Shown: piece by piece, positions 1 to 9,785 of the stretch
How the letters are laid out: each line of letters begins with the position of its first letter
How positions within the stretch are numbered: the first letter of the stretch is position 1
From: Puffinus mauretanicus
Taxonomy: Eukaryota > Chordata > Aves > Procellariiformes > Procellariidae
Length of the DNA stretch: 64,000 nt
Assembly: GCA_023333565.1 (NCBI GenBank)
Contig: JAJKFH010002784.1
Location: 124,001 to 188,000, forward strand
Direction of reading: 5' to 3'
The notes under the pieces: generated by a model
Seen by the model: the letters and a program-made list of their open reading frames with translations, nothing else
What the model was told of the DNA's origin: nothing
Database searches by the model: none
Made by a program: the position numbers and the translations under genes

Positions 1-1050
1 AACACTCAGGTCAGGATGGGTATGAACCTATTGGCATCTTTAATACTTAATGGCAACAATTTTTAAATACTATATTTACATGAAGCTCAAGGGATTGTTC
101 TTAGTGTAATATATACTTATTGTAGTTCAAGTATAGTCCAAGAACAACAATTTCACACATAGCTGTCTATAATTTGGGATCTAAAGCTTGCAAACTCTGA
201 TCTGCCTTACCAAGGCAAAAACTCCCACAGGCATGTCTAAGTTGTAGCCCACTGGTTAGGGTCAGTTCCGTGCCTGCTATTAGCTGGTGATAAATGCACG
301 CAATGATTTCTGCTAAACTTGCTCCATTTGAGTAGATTAAAACCTGGTTAGTGGGATGTCGGCTGACTGGTTACATCACACAGCTCTTTTAAATGAAAAT
401 GTTGCTGAAATTTAGTCTAAAATCAATCTGTTCCCTAACTAATTTTGTTTTAAGGGAGGGACCTTCTGTGTCCTTGAAAAGCTCTGCATTATTGTGCCAA
501 ACAATAGGAAATACTGTTCCTTATTTTTGGCTGTTAAGTGGTTTCTAATTTGGCTGGACATAAAAACTTTCTGTCAGAGGAGTATTTGTTCATGTTTGCT
601 GCCTGAGGTGAATCATGCTTCCAGCGATGAGTGTCATGTATATTTTTTTTGAAAACACAAAAGGCTAAAACCTAAAAATTAATCTTTGATTAGTTAAAAG
701 AAATGTAATATTTTCAACTTTTTGTATAGCTCAGACTTCATTGAAGTGGATTATCTTTGTGGTCAATATAGAAAATAATTGGCTTTTACTGAGAGCGTTG
801 ACGTAGGCACGTACTTTGTAATGATGAGACAAGTTTATCAGCAATGCTATAAAGCCAGTTATCCATTTCAAGTCTTTTTATACCAATCCATTCAGTCAGA
901 AGCAGAGTTAAATGTGATTAGCTATATCAATGGAGGTAAAATACCATGTTCAGTCAGTGTTATAATATCAAAGAAATGGAAAGAAAATATTTGTTGGTTA
1001 GTAATGCATGACAATATCTGGATTTCAAATTTTTTTTTTTTTCCCCACAG
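1..1050 (+). other. ELMOD1: ELMOD1 intron (3' part)
   Basis: This stretch precedes the first recognisable ELMOD1 exon and ends in a long pyrimidine tract (about 20 T/C) followed by CACAG at 1046-1050, a strong splice acceptor. I looked for the preceding ELMOD1 exon, which should carry the conserved arginine-containing part of the ELMO domain, and did not find it, so it should lie upstream of the window. The sequence is AT-rich with no repeat that I recognise. Confidence 0.7.
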
Positions 1051-1101
1051 CCAATTCAGCAAAGCCGAATGGGAAAAGAAAAAGTTTGATAAGGCAATCG
1101 G
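1051..1101 (+). CDS. ELMOD1: ELMOD1, internal coding exon (third from last)
   Basis: This 51-bp exon encodes QFSKAEWEKKKFDKAIG, preceded by one base that completes a codon begun in an upstream exon. It matches, from memory, the ELMOD1 segment just before the conserved YSFAIVGINITDL block. The acceptor is a long T tract ending CACAG at 1050 and the donor is G|GTAAG at 1102. The exon ends after two bases of a glycine codon, and the next exon supplies the third base (GG|C), so the frame is kept. ELMOD1 is an ELMO-domain protein that acts as a GTPase-activating protein for ARL2 and ARF-type small GTPases, with roles in the Golgi and in hair-cell and brain function; this is family knowledge. ELMOD2 is the main alternative, but the residues here and the C-terminus fit ELMOD1 better. 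Confidence 0.9.
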
Positions 1102-2615
1102 GTAAGCTTTAAAAAGATTTTTAAGTTGCCACAAACACCACAGTTAACAATGATGCTGTATATTTGAGGGCAAAAAAGTGTTTCATGGTTACTTTTTAAA
1201 GGAAATTTCAGTGTGCATGCTAACATATATTGTCTTAACCACACCTTGATTTTGATCAGAGATTACAGGAAAAGCAGTTTGATGTAAGAACTAGGAAAAA
1301 TAACCCAAAAATGTTGTAGCAAGGAGAAGCTTTCTCTGTACACTATGAATAGTGCAGCAATTAATATCTGTTTAATTCTTCTTAGCACATAACGTGATCA
1401 ATTCTCACTTCTTACTGTCAGAGCCAGGTTCTGATCTGCTTTCAGGAAAGTATAATAGGGAAGAAATAGTAGTGAGGGTTTTTTTCCTTCGTAAGGAGTG
1501 GGTTCGGTATAGCTGCATTATTCATGCGTTCCATTATTCATGGAACTGGATGTTCCTTCTGAGTGTATCTGAAAATCTGTAATACAACATTTTAATGCCC
1601 ATATTTCATTTTTCTGTGAAACTTGCCATTAGGTCTCACATTGCAGTTAACTTCTGGACTTTTATTTATTATTTTTCCCTTCTGAAATATATCAAAGGTT
1701 AAAGAAGAGGAAAGTATTTTGGGTAGCTTGATAGAGATAATTGAAAAAACACCCAGGACAGTCTACAGAAGACAGCTGTGTTTAGAAGAGAAAAAAAATA
1801 AATCACTGAATAACTAAACAAGTTTGCTTTTATCACTAAATGTCAGTGTGGGACATTATATGTTTTCTTGGGAAATAGTCACTGCCAGAAATGCAAGTTA
1901 TTTATGCAACAGGCTCACAAATTAAGAAATAACTTCCGATTTCTGAGTTCTGTTGTGCCTAAATATACTTTCCTTGTTGATATCTTTTAGCAGGACAGGC
2001 GTTTGCTTCATGAGTCTGATTTTCTTATTTATGTTTCTAGCATGCTCTGATCTAGGTTTTTGCCTGTTTTCTGGCCTCTGTATCTAGTTCTCTGTTAGCA
2101 AGAAATTGGAGGTGACTCAGCTGGATCTTTTTCACAGGCTTTTTAGCTATATGAATGAGTTTATAAGACTGATTGTTGAAATCTGATGTTCCTAACTATG
2201 GGTAAAGAATTCCAGTGGGGCAGGTGGGCTAAAATAGCAAATGATGGGTCACCCTGCAGACACAGCCACTGTGTCTGAGGTGAGCGCAGGAGCACAGGGA
2301 CGCCTGGGCTTGTTCTTATTCCATAGGAACGAATCTGTGCTGCTCCACTGAAAATGCTGGCACAGTGATGAAACCCCTGTTTTTACTGTGACCATATGTT
2401 TCACAAGAGAAACACTGCCATTAGAGTATACAAAGCAGGCAGGATAAATGTTTTTCTTGTTTTCCACCCCCCCACACCTTGGAGGCTCACAAAGGAGAGA
2501 ATTAATACACCTCAGTAGCACACAAAATCTGCAGTGTCACTGTCTTCAGTGTTTCTTATAGTGTGCTGAAAGAAGACAAACTCTCCACAAATGTTGCTGC
2601 TTCTTTTTCTTACAG
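1102..2615 (+). other. ELMOD1: ELMOD1 intron
   Basis: This 1.5-kb intron lies between two frame-compatible ELMOD1 exons, with donor GGTAAGC at 1101-1107 and acceptor TTTTTCTTACAG ending at 2615. It is AT-rich. It contains no recognisable repeat and no further coding exon; the open frames within it are short and start at non-ATG codons or lack similarity to anything I know. Confidence 0.85.
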
Positions 2616-2749
2616 CTATTCATTTGCTATCGTGGGCATTAACATAACAGACCTCGCATACAACCTGCTTGTGAGTGGAGCTCTGAAGACCCATTTCTAC
2701 AATGTTGCTCCAGAAGCACCAACACTAACTCACTTTCAGCAGACGTTCT
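2616..2749 (+). CDS. ELMOD1: ELMOD1, penultimate coding exon
   Basis: This 134-bp exon encodes a highly conserved ELMO-domain block starting YSFAIVGINITDLAYNLLV and ending EAPTLTHFQQTF. The acceptor TTACAG ends at 2615 and the donor GTAAGT starts at 2750. The last base (T) joins GC of the final exon to make the cysteine codon of the FCYLMHEF motif, so the splice phases agree on both sides. The segment lies in the C-terminal half of the ELMO domain, which forms the helical fold of these GTPase-activating proteins. Nothing in it suggests decay: there is no stop or frameshift, and its residues agree almost throughout with the mammalian ELMOD1 sequence as I recall it. Confidence 0.94.
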
Positions 2750-2939
2750 GTAAGTGGCGGGGGAGTGGGAAATATATAATTTGTACTCCTGCTAATACTT
2801 TTGTAGTACCCATACTACTTTAAAAAAAAAAAATCTGCTGACACAGCACAGAGACTATCATGCTAGTCTTGCTCTCCTGTCTTCAGAATGCTTGGATTCA
2901 GTTCTTAGTTGTGATGGATGCCACTACCAAACCAAGGGG

Positions 2940-3006
2940 TAAAACAAACAAAAAAACCAAACCAAAACAAAAAAAAGCCAAAAACACCCAAACAAAAAAA
3001 ACCACC
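2940..3006. repeat. A-rich low-complexity run
   Basis: About 67 bases consist almost only of A and C, with repeated AAAACA and AAACC blocks. The run is in the last ELMOD1 intron, about 800 bases before the CR1 insertion. It is probably a simple-repeat expansion; no retrogene or SINE body is visible directly upstream. Confidence 0.7.
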
Positions 3007-3865
3007 AAGTGCCTGAACAAGTACCTTCCTGTTTTTCTTAGACTGGTTTTAAATAATAATAATAAGAAACTAAAGGTACTTTAAGGAGCTTCTGGAGATT
3101 GCTTCCCCATAAATCCAACTGTCTTAAGGTATTTACATCTACACTCAAGTGTTACCCTCCACCCTTTAGTAGAGTTGTCCCCCCTCAAAATAATGCTTTC
3201 CCAGCCCTTTCCCCTGTATTTGAGCATCCCTCCTACAGCACAGACCTGCTGTGCCTCCTTGCACAGTGGGAGAAACACTTCTAATATTTTTCAGTGTATA
3301 GGCAAGAAACTGATAACAGGAAGTCAAGATGCACTGTTTTCCACATTTATGACAATTGCAAAGCTGGGTTTTTTTGTTTGGTTTGTTTTTTTTTTTCCTA
3401 AGTTTGGCTATTTAGGTAACAGATTTTTTTGTTTTGCAGCTATAATATTTTTTTTATTGCTTAACTGGGTAAATGGCAAATATTAGTGTCCTGTGCATCT
3501 CTTTCATTAAATAGTATAGGCTTTTTCAGAACAGGGATGCTATTTAATAAGTCTCATTCACCCAAAATCTTATGTGAGCAGATATCATATGTAGCAGGGC
3601 TCTCCCTTTTGCAATGCTTTCTGGGTTGCTGCCCTAGGTAGGCTGGCTGGTAGGAACTCTGGGCAGTTTAGCTGCTAGGCTTTTGTCTTTGGTGGTGGTT
3701 GGCTTGATAAATAAAAAAAGACAGACAAGTATCTGCCTAAATATCCACTTATGCATCTTCAGGTCATCTTTTCATTGCAAGGGTTACTCTGTCTTTTTGC
3801 CACATTCCTGATGTGCCCATGGCCTTGTGAACGGAGATGTCTAGTATGATTGGTTTGGCTCCCAT

Positions 3866-4360
3866 ATCTCACAATCGCTAGCCCTTGTTCTCGTGGGGGA
3901 CTTCAACTTACCAGATGTCTGCTGGAAATACAATACAGTGGAGAGGAAACGGTCTAGGAGGTTCCTGGAGTGTGTGTGAAAGATAGATAACTTCCTGACA
4001 CAGCTGGTGAGGGAGCCAACTAGGGAAGGTGCCTTGCTGGACATCTTGTTTGTGAACAGAGAAGGACTTGTGGGTGATGTGACGGTTAGAGGCCATTTTG
4101 GGCATAGTGATCACAAAATTATAGTTTTTGATTCTCAGAGAAGTAAGGAGGGGGTCAGCAGAACTGCCACCTTGGACTTCCACAGGGCAAACTTTGGCCT
4201 GTTTAGGAGACGGGTTGACGGAGTCCCTTGGGAGGCAGTCCTGAAGGGCAAAGGAATCCAGGAAGGCTGGACATTATTCAAGAAGGAAATCTTAAAGGCG
4301 CAGGAGCAGGCCGTCCCCATGTGCCGAAAGATGAGCCGCGGGGAAGACCAGCCTGGCTGA
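3866..4360 (+). pseudogene. CR1 ORF2 endonuclease fragment (broken)
   Basis: Translated in the frame of position 3896, this gives the C-terminal half of an APE-type endonuclease: GDFNLPDVCWKYNTVERK, then REPTREGALLDILFVNREGL, then GHSDHKII. The GDFN and SDH motifs of the active site are visible, and the SDH histidine codon is intact. The frame is broken by a TGA at 3977-3979 and again near 4340-4355, where the expected WLNREL continuation appears in another frame. The N-terminal half of the domain is absent because the element is truncated. Confidence 0.88.
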
Positions 4361-4774
4361 ACAGAGAGCTTTGGCTGGAACTCAGGGGGAAAAAAAAGAG
4401 TTTATGACCTTTGGAAGAAGGGGCAGGCAACTCAGGAGGACCACAAGGATGTTGTGAGGTTATGCAGGGAGAAAGTTCGAAGGGCCAAAGCCCAACTAGA
4501 ACTTAATCTGGCTACGGCCGTAAAAGACAATAAAAAATGTTTCTACTGGCAGCAAAAGGAGGACTAAGGAGAATCTCCACCCTTTATTGCATGCGGGGGG
4601 AAACATAGTGACAAAGGATGAGGAAAAGGCTGAGGTACTTCATGCCTTCTTTGCCTCAGTCTTTAATAGAAAGACCAGTTGTTCTCGGGGTACTCAGCCC
4701 CCTGAGCTGGAAGGCAGGGACAGGGAGCAGAATGAAGCCCCTGTAATCCAAGGGTAAATGGTTAGTGACCTGGT

Positions 4775-5539
4775 ATGCCACTTAGACATGCAGAAATCTA
4801 TGGGGCCGGATGGATCCACCTGAGGGTACTGAGGGAGCTGGTGGAAGTGCTCACCAAGCTGCTTTCAATCATTTATCAGCAGTCCTGGCTAACCAGGGAG
4901 GTCCCAGTTGACTGCAAGTTAGCAAACGTGATGCCCATCTACAAGAAGGGCCGGAAGGAGGATCCAGGGAACTGCAGGCCTGTCAGTCTGACCTTGGTGC
5001 CGGGGAGGGTTATGGAGCAGATCATCTTGATTGCCATCACGCGGCATGTACAGGACAACCAGGTGATCAGGCCCAGTCAACATGGGTTTATGAAAGCCAG
5101 GTCCTGCTTGACCAGCCTGATCTCCTTCTATGACAAGGTGATCCCCTTAGTGGATGAGGGAAAGGCTGTGGATGTTGTTTACCTAGACTTTAGTAAAGCC
5201 TTTGATATGGTTTCCCACAGCATTCTCCTGGAGAAGCTGGCTGTTCATGGCTTGGACGGGCATACTCTTTGCTGGATAAAAAACTGGCTGAATGGCTGGG
5301 CCCAAAGGGTTGTGGTGAATGGAGTTAAATCCAGTTGGCGGCCGGTCACAAGCAGTGTTCCCCAGGGCTCAGCATTGGGGCCAGTTCTGTTTAATATCTT
5401 TATCAATGATCTGGATGAGGGGATGAAGTGCACCTTCAGTGAGTTTGCAGATGACACCAAGTTGGGCAGGAGTGTTGTTCTACTTGAGGATAGGAGGGCT
5501 CTACAGAGGGATCTGGACAGGCCGAGGCCAACTGTATGA
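4775..5539 (+). pseudogene. CR1 ORF2 reverse transcriptase fragment
   Basis: The longest open frame in the window, 254 codons, is CR1 reverse transcriptase. Visible motifs in order are [20 protein letters not shown] (fingers), [24 protein letters not shown] (motif A with a catalytic aspartate), [20 protein letters not shown] (motif B region) and FADDT at 5444-5458 (motif C, both aspartates kept). The first residues, up to GAGWIHL, are out of the ancestral frame, because the expected GPDG-type motif there is disrupted by a shift. The frame ends at 5537-5539, and further CR1 sequence continues in other frames, so the protein is not functional. Confidence 0.92.
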
Positions 5540-6235
5540 GGTTCAACAAGGCCAAGTGCTGGGTCCTGCACTTGGGTCACAACAACCCCGGGCAACGCTA
5601 CAGGCTTGGGGAAGAGTGGCTGGAAAGCTGCCCAGAGGAAAAGGACCTGGGGATGTTGGTCGACAACCGGCTGAATATGAGCCAGCAGTGTGCCCAGGTG
5701 GCCAAGAAGGCCAACAGCATCCTGGCTTCTGTCTGAAATAGAGTGGCCAGCAGGAGTAGGGAGGTGATCGTGCCCCTGTACTCAGGCACTGGTGAGGCCG
5801 CACCTCGAATACTGTGTTCAGGTTTGGGCCCCTCACTACAAGAAGGACATGGAGGTGCTGCAGCGTGTCCAGAGAAGGGCAACGAAGCTGGTGAAGGGCC
5901 TGGAGCACAAGTCTTATGAGGAGTGGCTGAGGGAACTGGGACTGTTTAGTCTGGAGAAAAGGAGGTTGAGGGGAGACCTTACAGCTCTCTACAGCTACCT
6001 GAAAGGAGGTTGTAGCGAGGTGGGTGTTGGTCTCTTCTCCCAAGTAACAAGCAATAGGACAAGAGGAAATGGCCTCAAGTTGCGCCAGGGGAAGTTTAGG
6101 TTGCATATTAGGAAAAATTTCTTCACTGAAATTGTTGTCAAGCACTGCAATAGGCTGCCTAGGGAAGTGGTTGAGTCACCATCCCTGGAGGTATTTGAAA
6201 GATGTGTAGATGTGGCACTTAGAGACGTGGTTTAG
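5536..6235 (+). pseudogene. CR1 ORF2 C-terminal region (fragmented)
   Basis: After the reverse transcriptase frame ends, the CR1 C-terminal domain is readable in two separate frames. One, at 5536-5736, starts [20 protein letters not shown]; the other, at 5792-6235, carries [20 protein letters not shown] and [20 protein letters not shown]. Such blocks are typical of the extreme C-terminus of CR1 and related LINE proteins. A stop (TGA at 5734-5736) and a frame change separate them, which is further evidence of decay. Confidence 0.88.
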
Positions 6236-8393
6236 TGGGACTTGGCAGTGTTAGGTTAATGGTTGGACTCGATGACCTTAAAGGTCTTTTCCAACCTAAG
6301 TGATTCTATGATTCTATATCCTATTCTTGGTTCTGGTTTCTTGCCGTGTCTAAAATCCTTCCCCACTGAATTTGGGGGAGGAAGAGACATGTTTTAGTAC
6401 CTTTATAGTGTCTTGTTGCCTCTGCCCCTGCCAAAGTCTTGGCTGCAGGAAGGACTGTTCTCCTGGCTAAGTCTGGGACTGTGCCCAGGACCAGTATCTC
6501 TGCTGACCAGCATGGCCAGTTCATCATGACGACGCTGGAGGGAGAGCTGATTTTGACAGCTCTTCCCTCTACAGCCCATGCATGTATGAGTAAGCAGGAT
6601 AAAACTCGTGTGGGTCTCTGGTGTAGTAATGGGCCAGTAAAGGTGGTGAGTGTTCCTACACACTCTGCCTGCCATCCTAGGAAGAACTTGAGGTTATCCT
6701 AAGAAAAACTAACTTGAGGTTTTCAAATGGACTTTATTGTAGAGAAAGCATCAACAGACAAACTTTCCTGGAGCAAGGACGATTCATCCAGAGATTATCT
6801 GTTTGAATCTGGCAAATCTCTGCTCTTATGCTCTTGCCGTTTCTCTCCTCTCCCTACTGCAGTCATCCTTGTTTTCCTTCAAATTTCCTTCAAACCCAGA
6901 CACCATTAGGCGGCATTAAATGCTTACAGGCTACCTGACTGAACTGGAAAATCAAAATTACATTGCCCAGCCAGCAGCCTTGCTGGTAGAGGAACACAAT
7001 GGTTGTACTGCGTGGACCTCCTAAATGCTGATCCACCATGTCACCTCATCTGCACCCTTCTGCTCCCTCAGGCCATGGGGACAGAAATGAAGCCGAGAAT
7101 TGCATTTGGCCCACTGCTCTTGGGCTTTGTTGCCTTCTCTGACTGTACAAGCAATGCATGAAACTGCATTGCTCAATGGCATGCTCAACACAGTCACTGC
7201 TGAAGTACAGAAGGTACCTGTTGGAAATCCTCTAGATTTTGGTGGGTGAAGATCTAACAATGTTTTACATTTTATATAGTGATTTTTTTTTTAAAAAAGA
7301 GGTTTTACTGAGCTTTTCTTTGAAAGTAACATCTCTTGGAATGAAGCAGCCTGTGGCTGTTGGAATATGTCAAAGAGATTTGAAGATGTACTTACAGTAC
7401 GTTTTGAATGAAGTTTCTCAAATTGTTGATGGGGAAAAAATATGACTGCAAATATACCTTGAAATTTAAGTTAGAAGTATGTGTGTTGTAATTGTCATAC
7501 AATAGAAATAAATGGGTAAAAGCAATTAAGCCTTTTTTACAACAAATGCCCTCACTTGCTGGAATACACGAAACTTACTTGCACATTTTGCTGTGTTGGG
7601 ATGAAAGATTATACTTCTTCAATCGCTCATCTGCTGTGGAAGTTGGAATCAAGAGATTGGGTCCTGTTCATTGAAGTCCTAGTGCTGGACGTAACTTTTT
7701 TGCTGTCAGTGAAACTCTGAGTCCAACGACAGCACAGAATCGAGAGGCTAAAGGCCTTAATCAGAGCTTATATATTAAATCCACTTTGGAATCAAGTTTC
7801 TTCCTATAGCAGGGATGTCTTACCAAAGCTAGTGGTTCTGTATATCACCTTATCATTCATCTTTTCAGGATCATAGGCATAAGCGTTAAACAACATTTCC
7901 AGCAATGTCATGCACACACAAGGTAAAATTGTGCATGAGGAGGAAGTGTTAATACAGAAAGATGTGATGGTAACTGTTACGTTACCTGTGAGTACGCTCT
8001 TCTTTAGTGGAGAGTAAGCAGTGTTCCCGTGAGGAAATATCTGTGAGGCAGAACTTGAATATACACAGAAGGCTGGTAGAGCAGCGTTAGCAGCATTTTC
8101 CCTGCTTTTATACTCATTAGTTTAATGTTTTACTTCATGTATCTATATGTCAAGACAACTAGTGACTTCTTGTATTTATTCTAAGAAGTTCTGCCAATGT
8201 ATAATATTAATCAAATTTTGGGTTTGTCCGAAATGGGTTTAGTCCTGTCCCTGCATATAGTTGTGAGGTGTCAGACCTCAGTGACCGGGATTCTCTGTGT
8301 AAATCGTAATTGTTAATTGCAGGTTTCTTTCTAATTTTGTATGTGAACTTTACATACTGTATTTATCTCTTCTCCTTTTTTACTATTTTGTAG

Positions 8394-8566
8394 GCTACTT
8401 AATGCATGAATTCCACAAATTCTGGATTGAGGAGGATCCACTGGACATAATGGAATTCAATCGTGTCAGAGAGAAATTTCACAAGCGAATCTTGAAACAG
8501 CTCCAGAACCCAGAGATGGCTCTGTGCCCTCATTTTGCTGCATCAGAAAGTTTAATCAATATGTAG
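8394..8566 (+). CDS. ELMOD1: ELMOD1, terminal coding exon with stop
   Basis: This exon encodes the C-terminus: YLMHEFHKFWIEEDPLDIME, then FNRVREKF, and finally ALCPHFAASESLINM followed by TAG at 8564-8566. The end ...FAASE(G/S)LINM is, from memory, diagnostic of ELMOD1 rather than ELMOD2 or ELMOD3. The acceptor is TTTTTTACTATTTTGTAG ending at 8393, and GC at the exon start completes the cysteine codon. The three exons together give 118 complete codons plus one shared codon, about the last third of a protein of roughly 334 residues. Nothing in them is interrupted, so the gene is presumably functional. Upstream exons lie outside the window. Confidence 0.95.
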
Positions 8567-9588
8567 TTACTCGCTCGATTTTATTTGGAAACACTCTCTC
8601 ACTCTTGCGTTAGATCACTGTTTAGACCATCACTAGCATACTGAATGACCATGGCGATTGTATGCATGTTTTTGGTGCAGTATTCATCTATTTTTGTCAC
8701 ACGTACTAAATCCCCTTATGCTTCTCTTGTTGGGGATTTCTCATTTTAAATGGGTGCTCATATTGCGGCATTATGCAGTGTTACATTCTGAATTGATGTC
8801 CAAGTATCAGAGTTTTTCTATTTTTTTAGACTTTCCTCATAATTCAGCATTGACAATTGAATTGTATTTCTCTAGCTGTGCTTTTTGTATATGTGGAATA
8901 AGTAGCTGGATCTTGTCTTGTGAAAGCTTTTTAACTTCTTGGTATGTTTTAAGGTAACTACTGGCATTTCAAGCGAAATATATGTTTGGACCTCGTCTGG
9001 AGGATAATGTGTGTAATTTAATCTGATGCAGGCAAACACATTAACGTCCGGTTTTCTCCATGCAGCCATATATGCTTAATGCAGAATTAATGAGGCTTAT
9101 GAGATACAAGTTTCAGTGAGAAGAGTTTATGCAGAATTGCAATCAGACTCCACAGCTGCATGAATACCAAATGGTCTGGTGATGCTAATACATTGGCAGT
9201 GAACTGCAAACACGCTCACAACTACTGGATACTGGCAGGGGCCAAAAATAATATCATCAGGCTGTTGTCACCAACACCACCATGCTTGAAGTATGGTCTA
9301 AATTCCTGCACATTCCTTTGAATATACAGGGGTTACTATTTTGTGTCGCACGTTGGAAGGCAACATGATTCGGTCACATTGTGCTTGGTGAATTCAGGGG
9401 AGCAAAAATTTTTTTTTTTTTTTGAACTACTGAAAATGTTGCTTTGGTTGTCAATTCAGTTCCTAAGAACTGGGAGAAATAATTGATTAGAAGGTTTAGA
9501 GCAAAACCACTTGAGTTTCCCAGACTACTTATAAAAAAAGAAAAATTAAAAATGGCAAACTGCCTTTTTTTTCTAAAAATATAAATGA

Positions 9589-9594
9589 ATAAAA
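9589..9594 (+). terminator. ELMOD1: candidate polyadenylation signal, ELMOD1 (proximal)
   Basis: AATAAA lies about 1.02 kb after the stop codon, followed within 40 bases by a GT-rich stretch (GATTGTGTAGT). It could be a proximal alternative to the signal at 9761. Confidence 0.4.
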
Positions 9595-9760
9595 GTGTCT
9601 GACACTAAGATTGTGTAGTATATTGAACAGCATCTACCATGGCATTTCATACCCATGGTATTTTTTACCTTCTAAGCAATCAATTTTAGTATTATATGTA
9701 GTAAATCACTTGCATATGGAGATTAAATTGAGTAGTGTCCAACTACTTGTGAATTATATG

Positions 9761-9766
9761 AATAAA
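9761..9766 (+). terminator. ELMOD1: candidate polyadenylation signal, ELMOD1 (distal)
   Basis: AATAAA lies about 1.2 kb after the stop codon, with a T/G-rich stretch beginning around 9795. From memory, a 3'UTR of somewhat over 1 kb is reasonable for ELMOD1. A further AATAAA lies near 9959, so the choice is tentative. Confidence 0.45.
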
Positions 9767-9785
9767 TTATATGTCATTCTAAACT

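Larger units (their letters stand above)
3838..6317 (+). mobile_element. CR1-family LINE, 5'-truncated, sense to ELMOD1
   Basis: A long non-LTR retrotransposon copy lies in the last ELMOD1 intron. It begins inside the endonuclease domain, just before the GDFNLPDVCW block at 3896 onward, runs through the reverse transcriptase, and ends with the conserved CR1 3' region (GACTCGATGACCTTAAAGG near 6268) and two tail units, ATTCTATG ATTCTAT, at about 6303-6317. The missing 5' part fits incomplete target-primed reverse transcription. No target duplication is obvious, as is usual for CR1. Stop codons and frameshifts show that it cannot encode an active protein. The subfamily cannot be given without a library comparison. 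The left edge is uncertain by some tens of bases. Confidence 0.95.
2750..8393 (+). other. ELMOD1: ELMOD1 last intron, with LINE insertion
   Basis: This 5.6-kb intron runs from donor GTAAGT at 2750 to acceptor TTTTTTACTATTTTGTAG ending at 8393. It carries an A-rich low-complexity run at about 2940-3006 and a 2.5-kb sense-orientation CR1 at about 3838-6317. The remainder (2750-3837 and 6318-8393) holds nothing I can identify beyond short T runs and chance open frames. Confidence 0.85.
8567..9785 (+). other. ELMOD1: ELMOD1 3' untranslated region (approximate end)
   Basis: The AT-rich sequence after the ELMOD1 stop has no coding potential that I can support. Its end is set by inference at just after the AATAAA at 9761-9766, with an earlier candidate at 9589-9594. 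A run of 19 T lies at about 9406-9424. The true cleavage site needs transcript data. Confidence 0.55.

Noticed and set aside
1..60. Resemblance of the first bases to the RGMGLLGL part of ELMOD1
   Set aside because: The match (RMGMNLLASLI) is short, is followed quickly by a stop, and lacks splice sites. Judged coincidental.
779..1105. Whole plus-strand frame of 108 codons as an exon
   Set aside because: Only the last 17 codons (from 1052) are ELMOD1. The part before 1051 is intron, as shown by the T tract and CACAG acceptor.
2563..2823. Whole plus-strand frame of 86 codons as an exon
   Set aside because: The ELMOD1 exon is 2616-2749 by splice signals and phase; the frame's extensions on both sides are intron.
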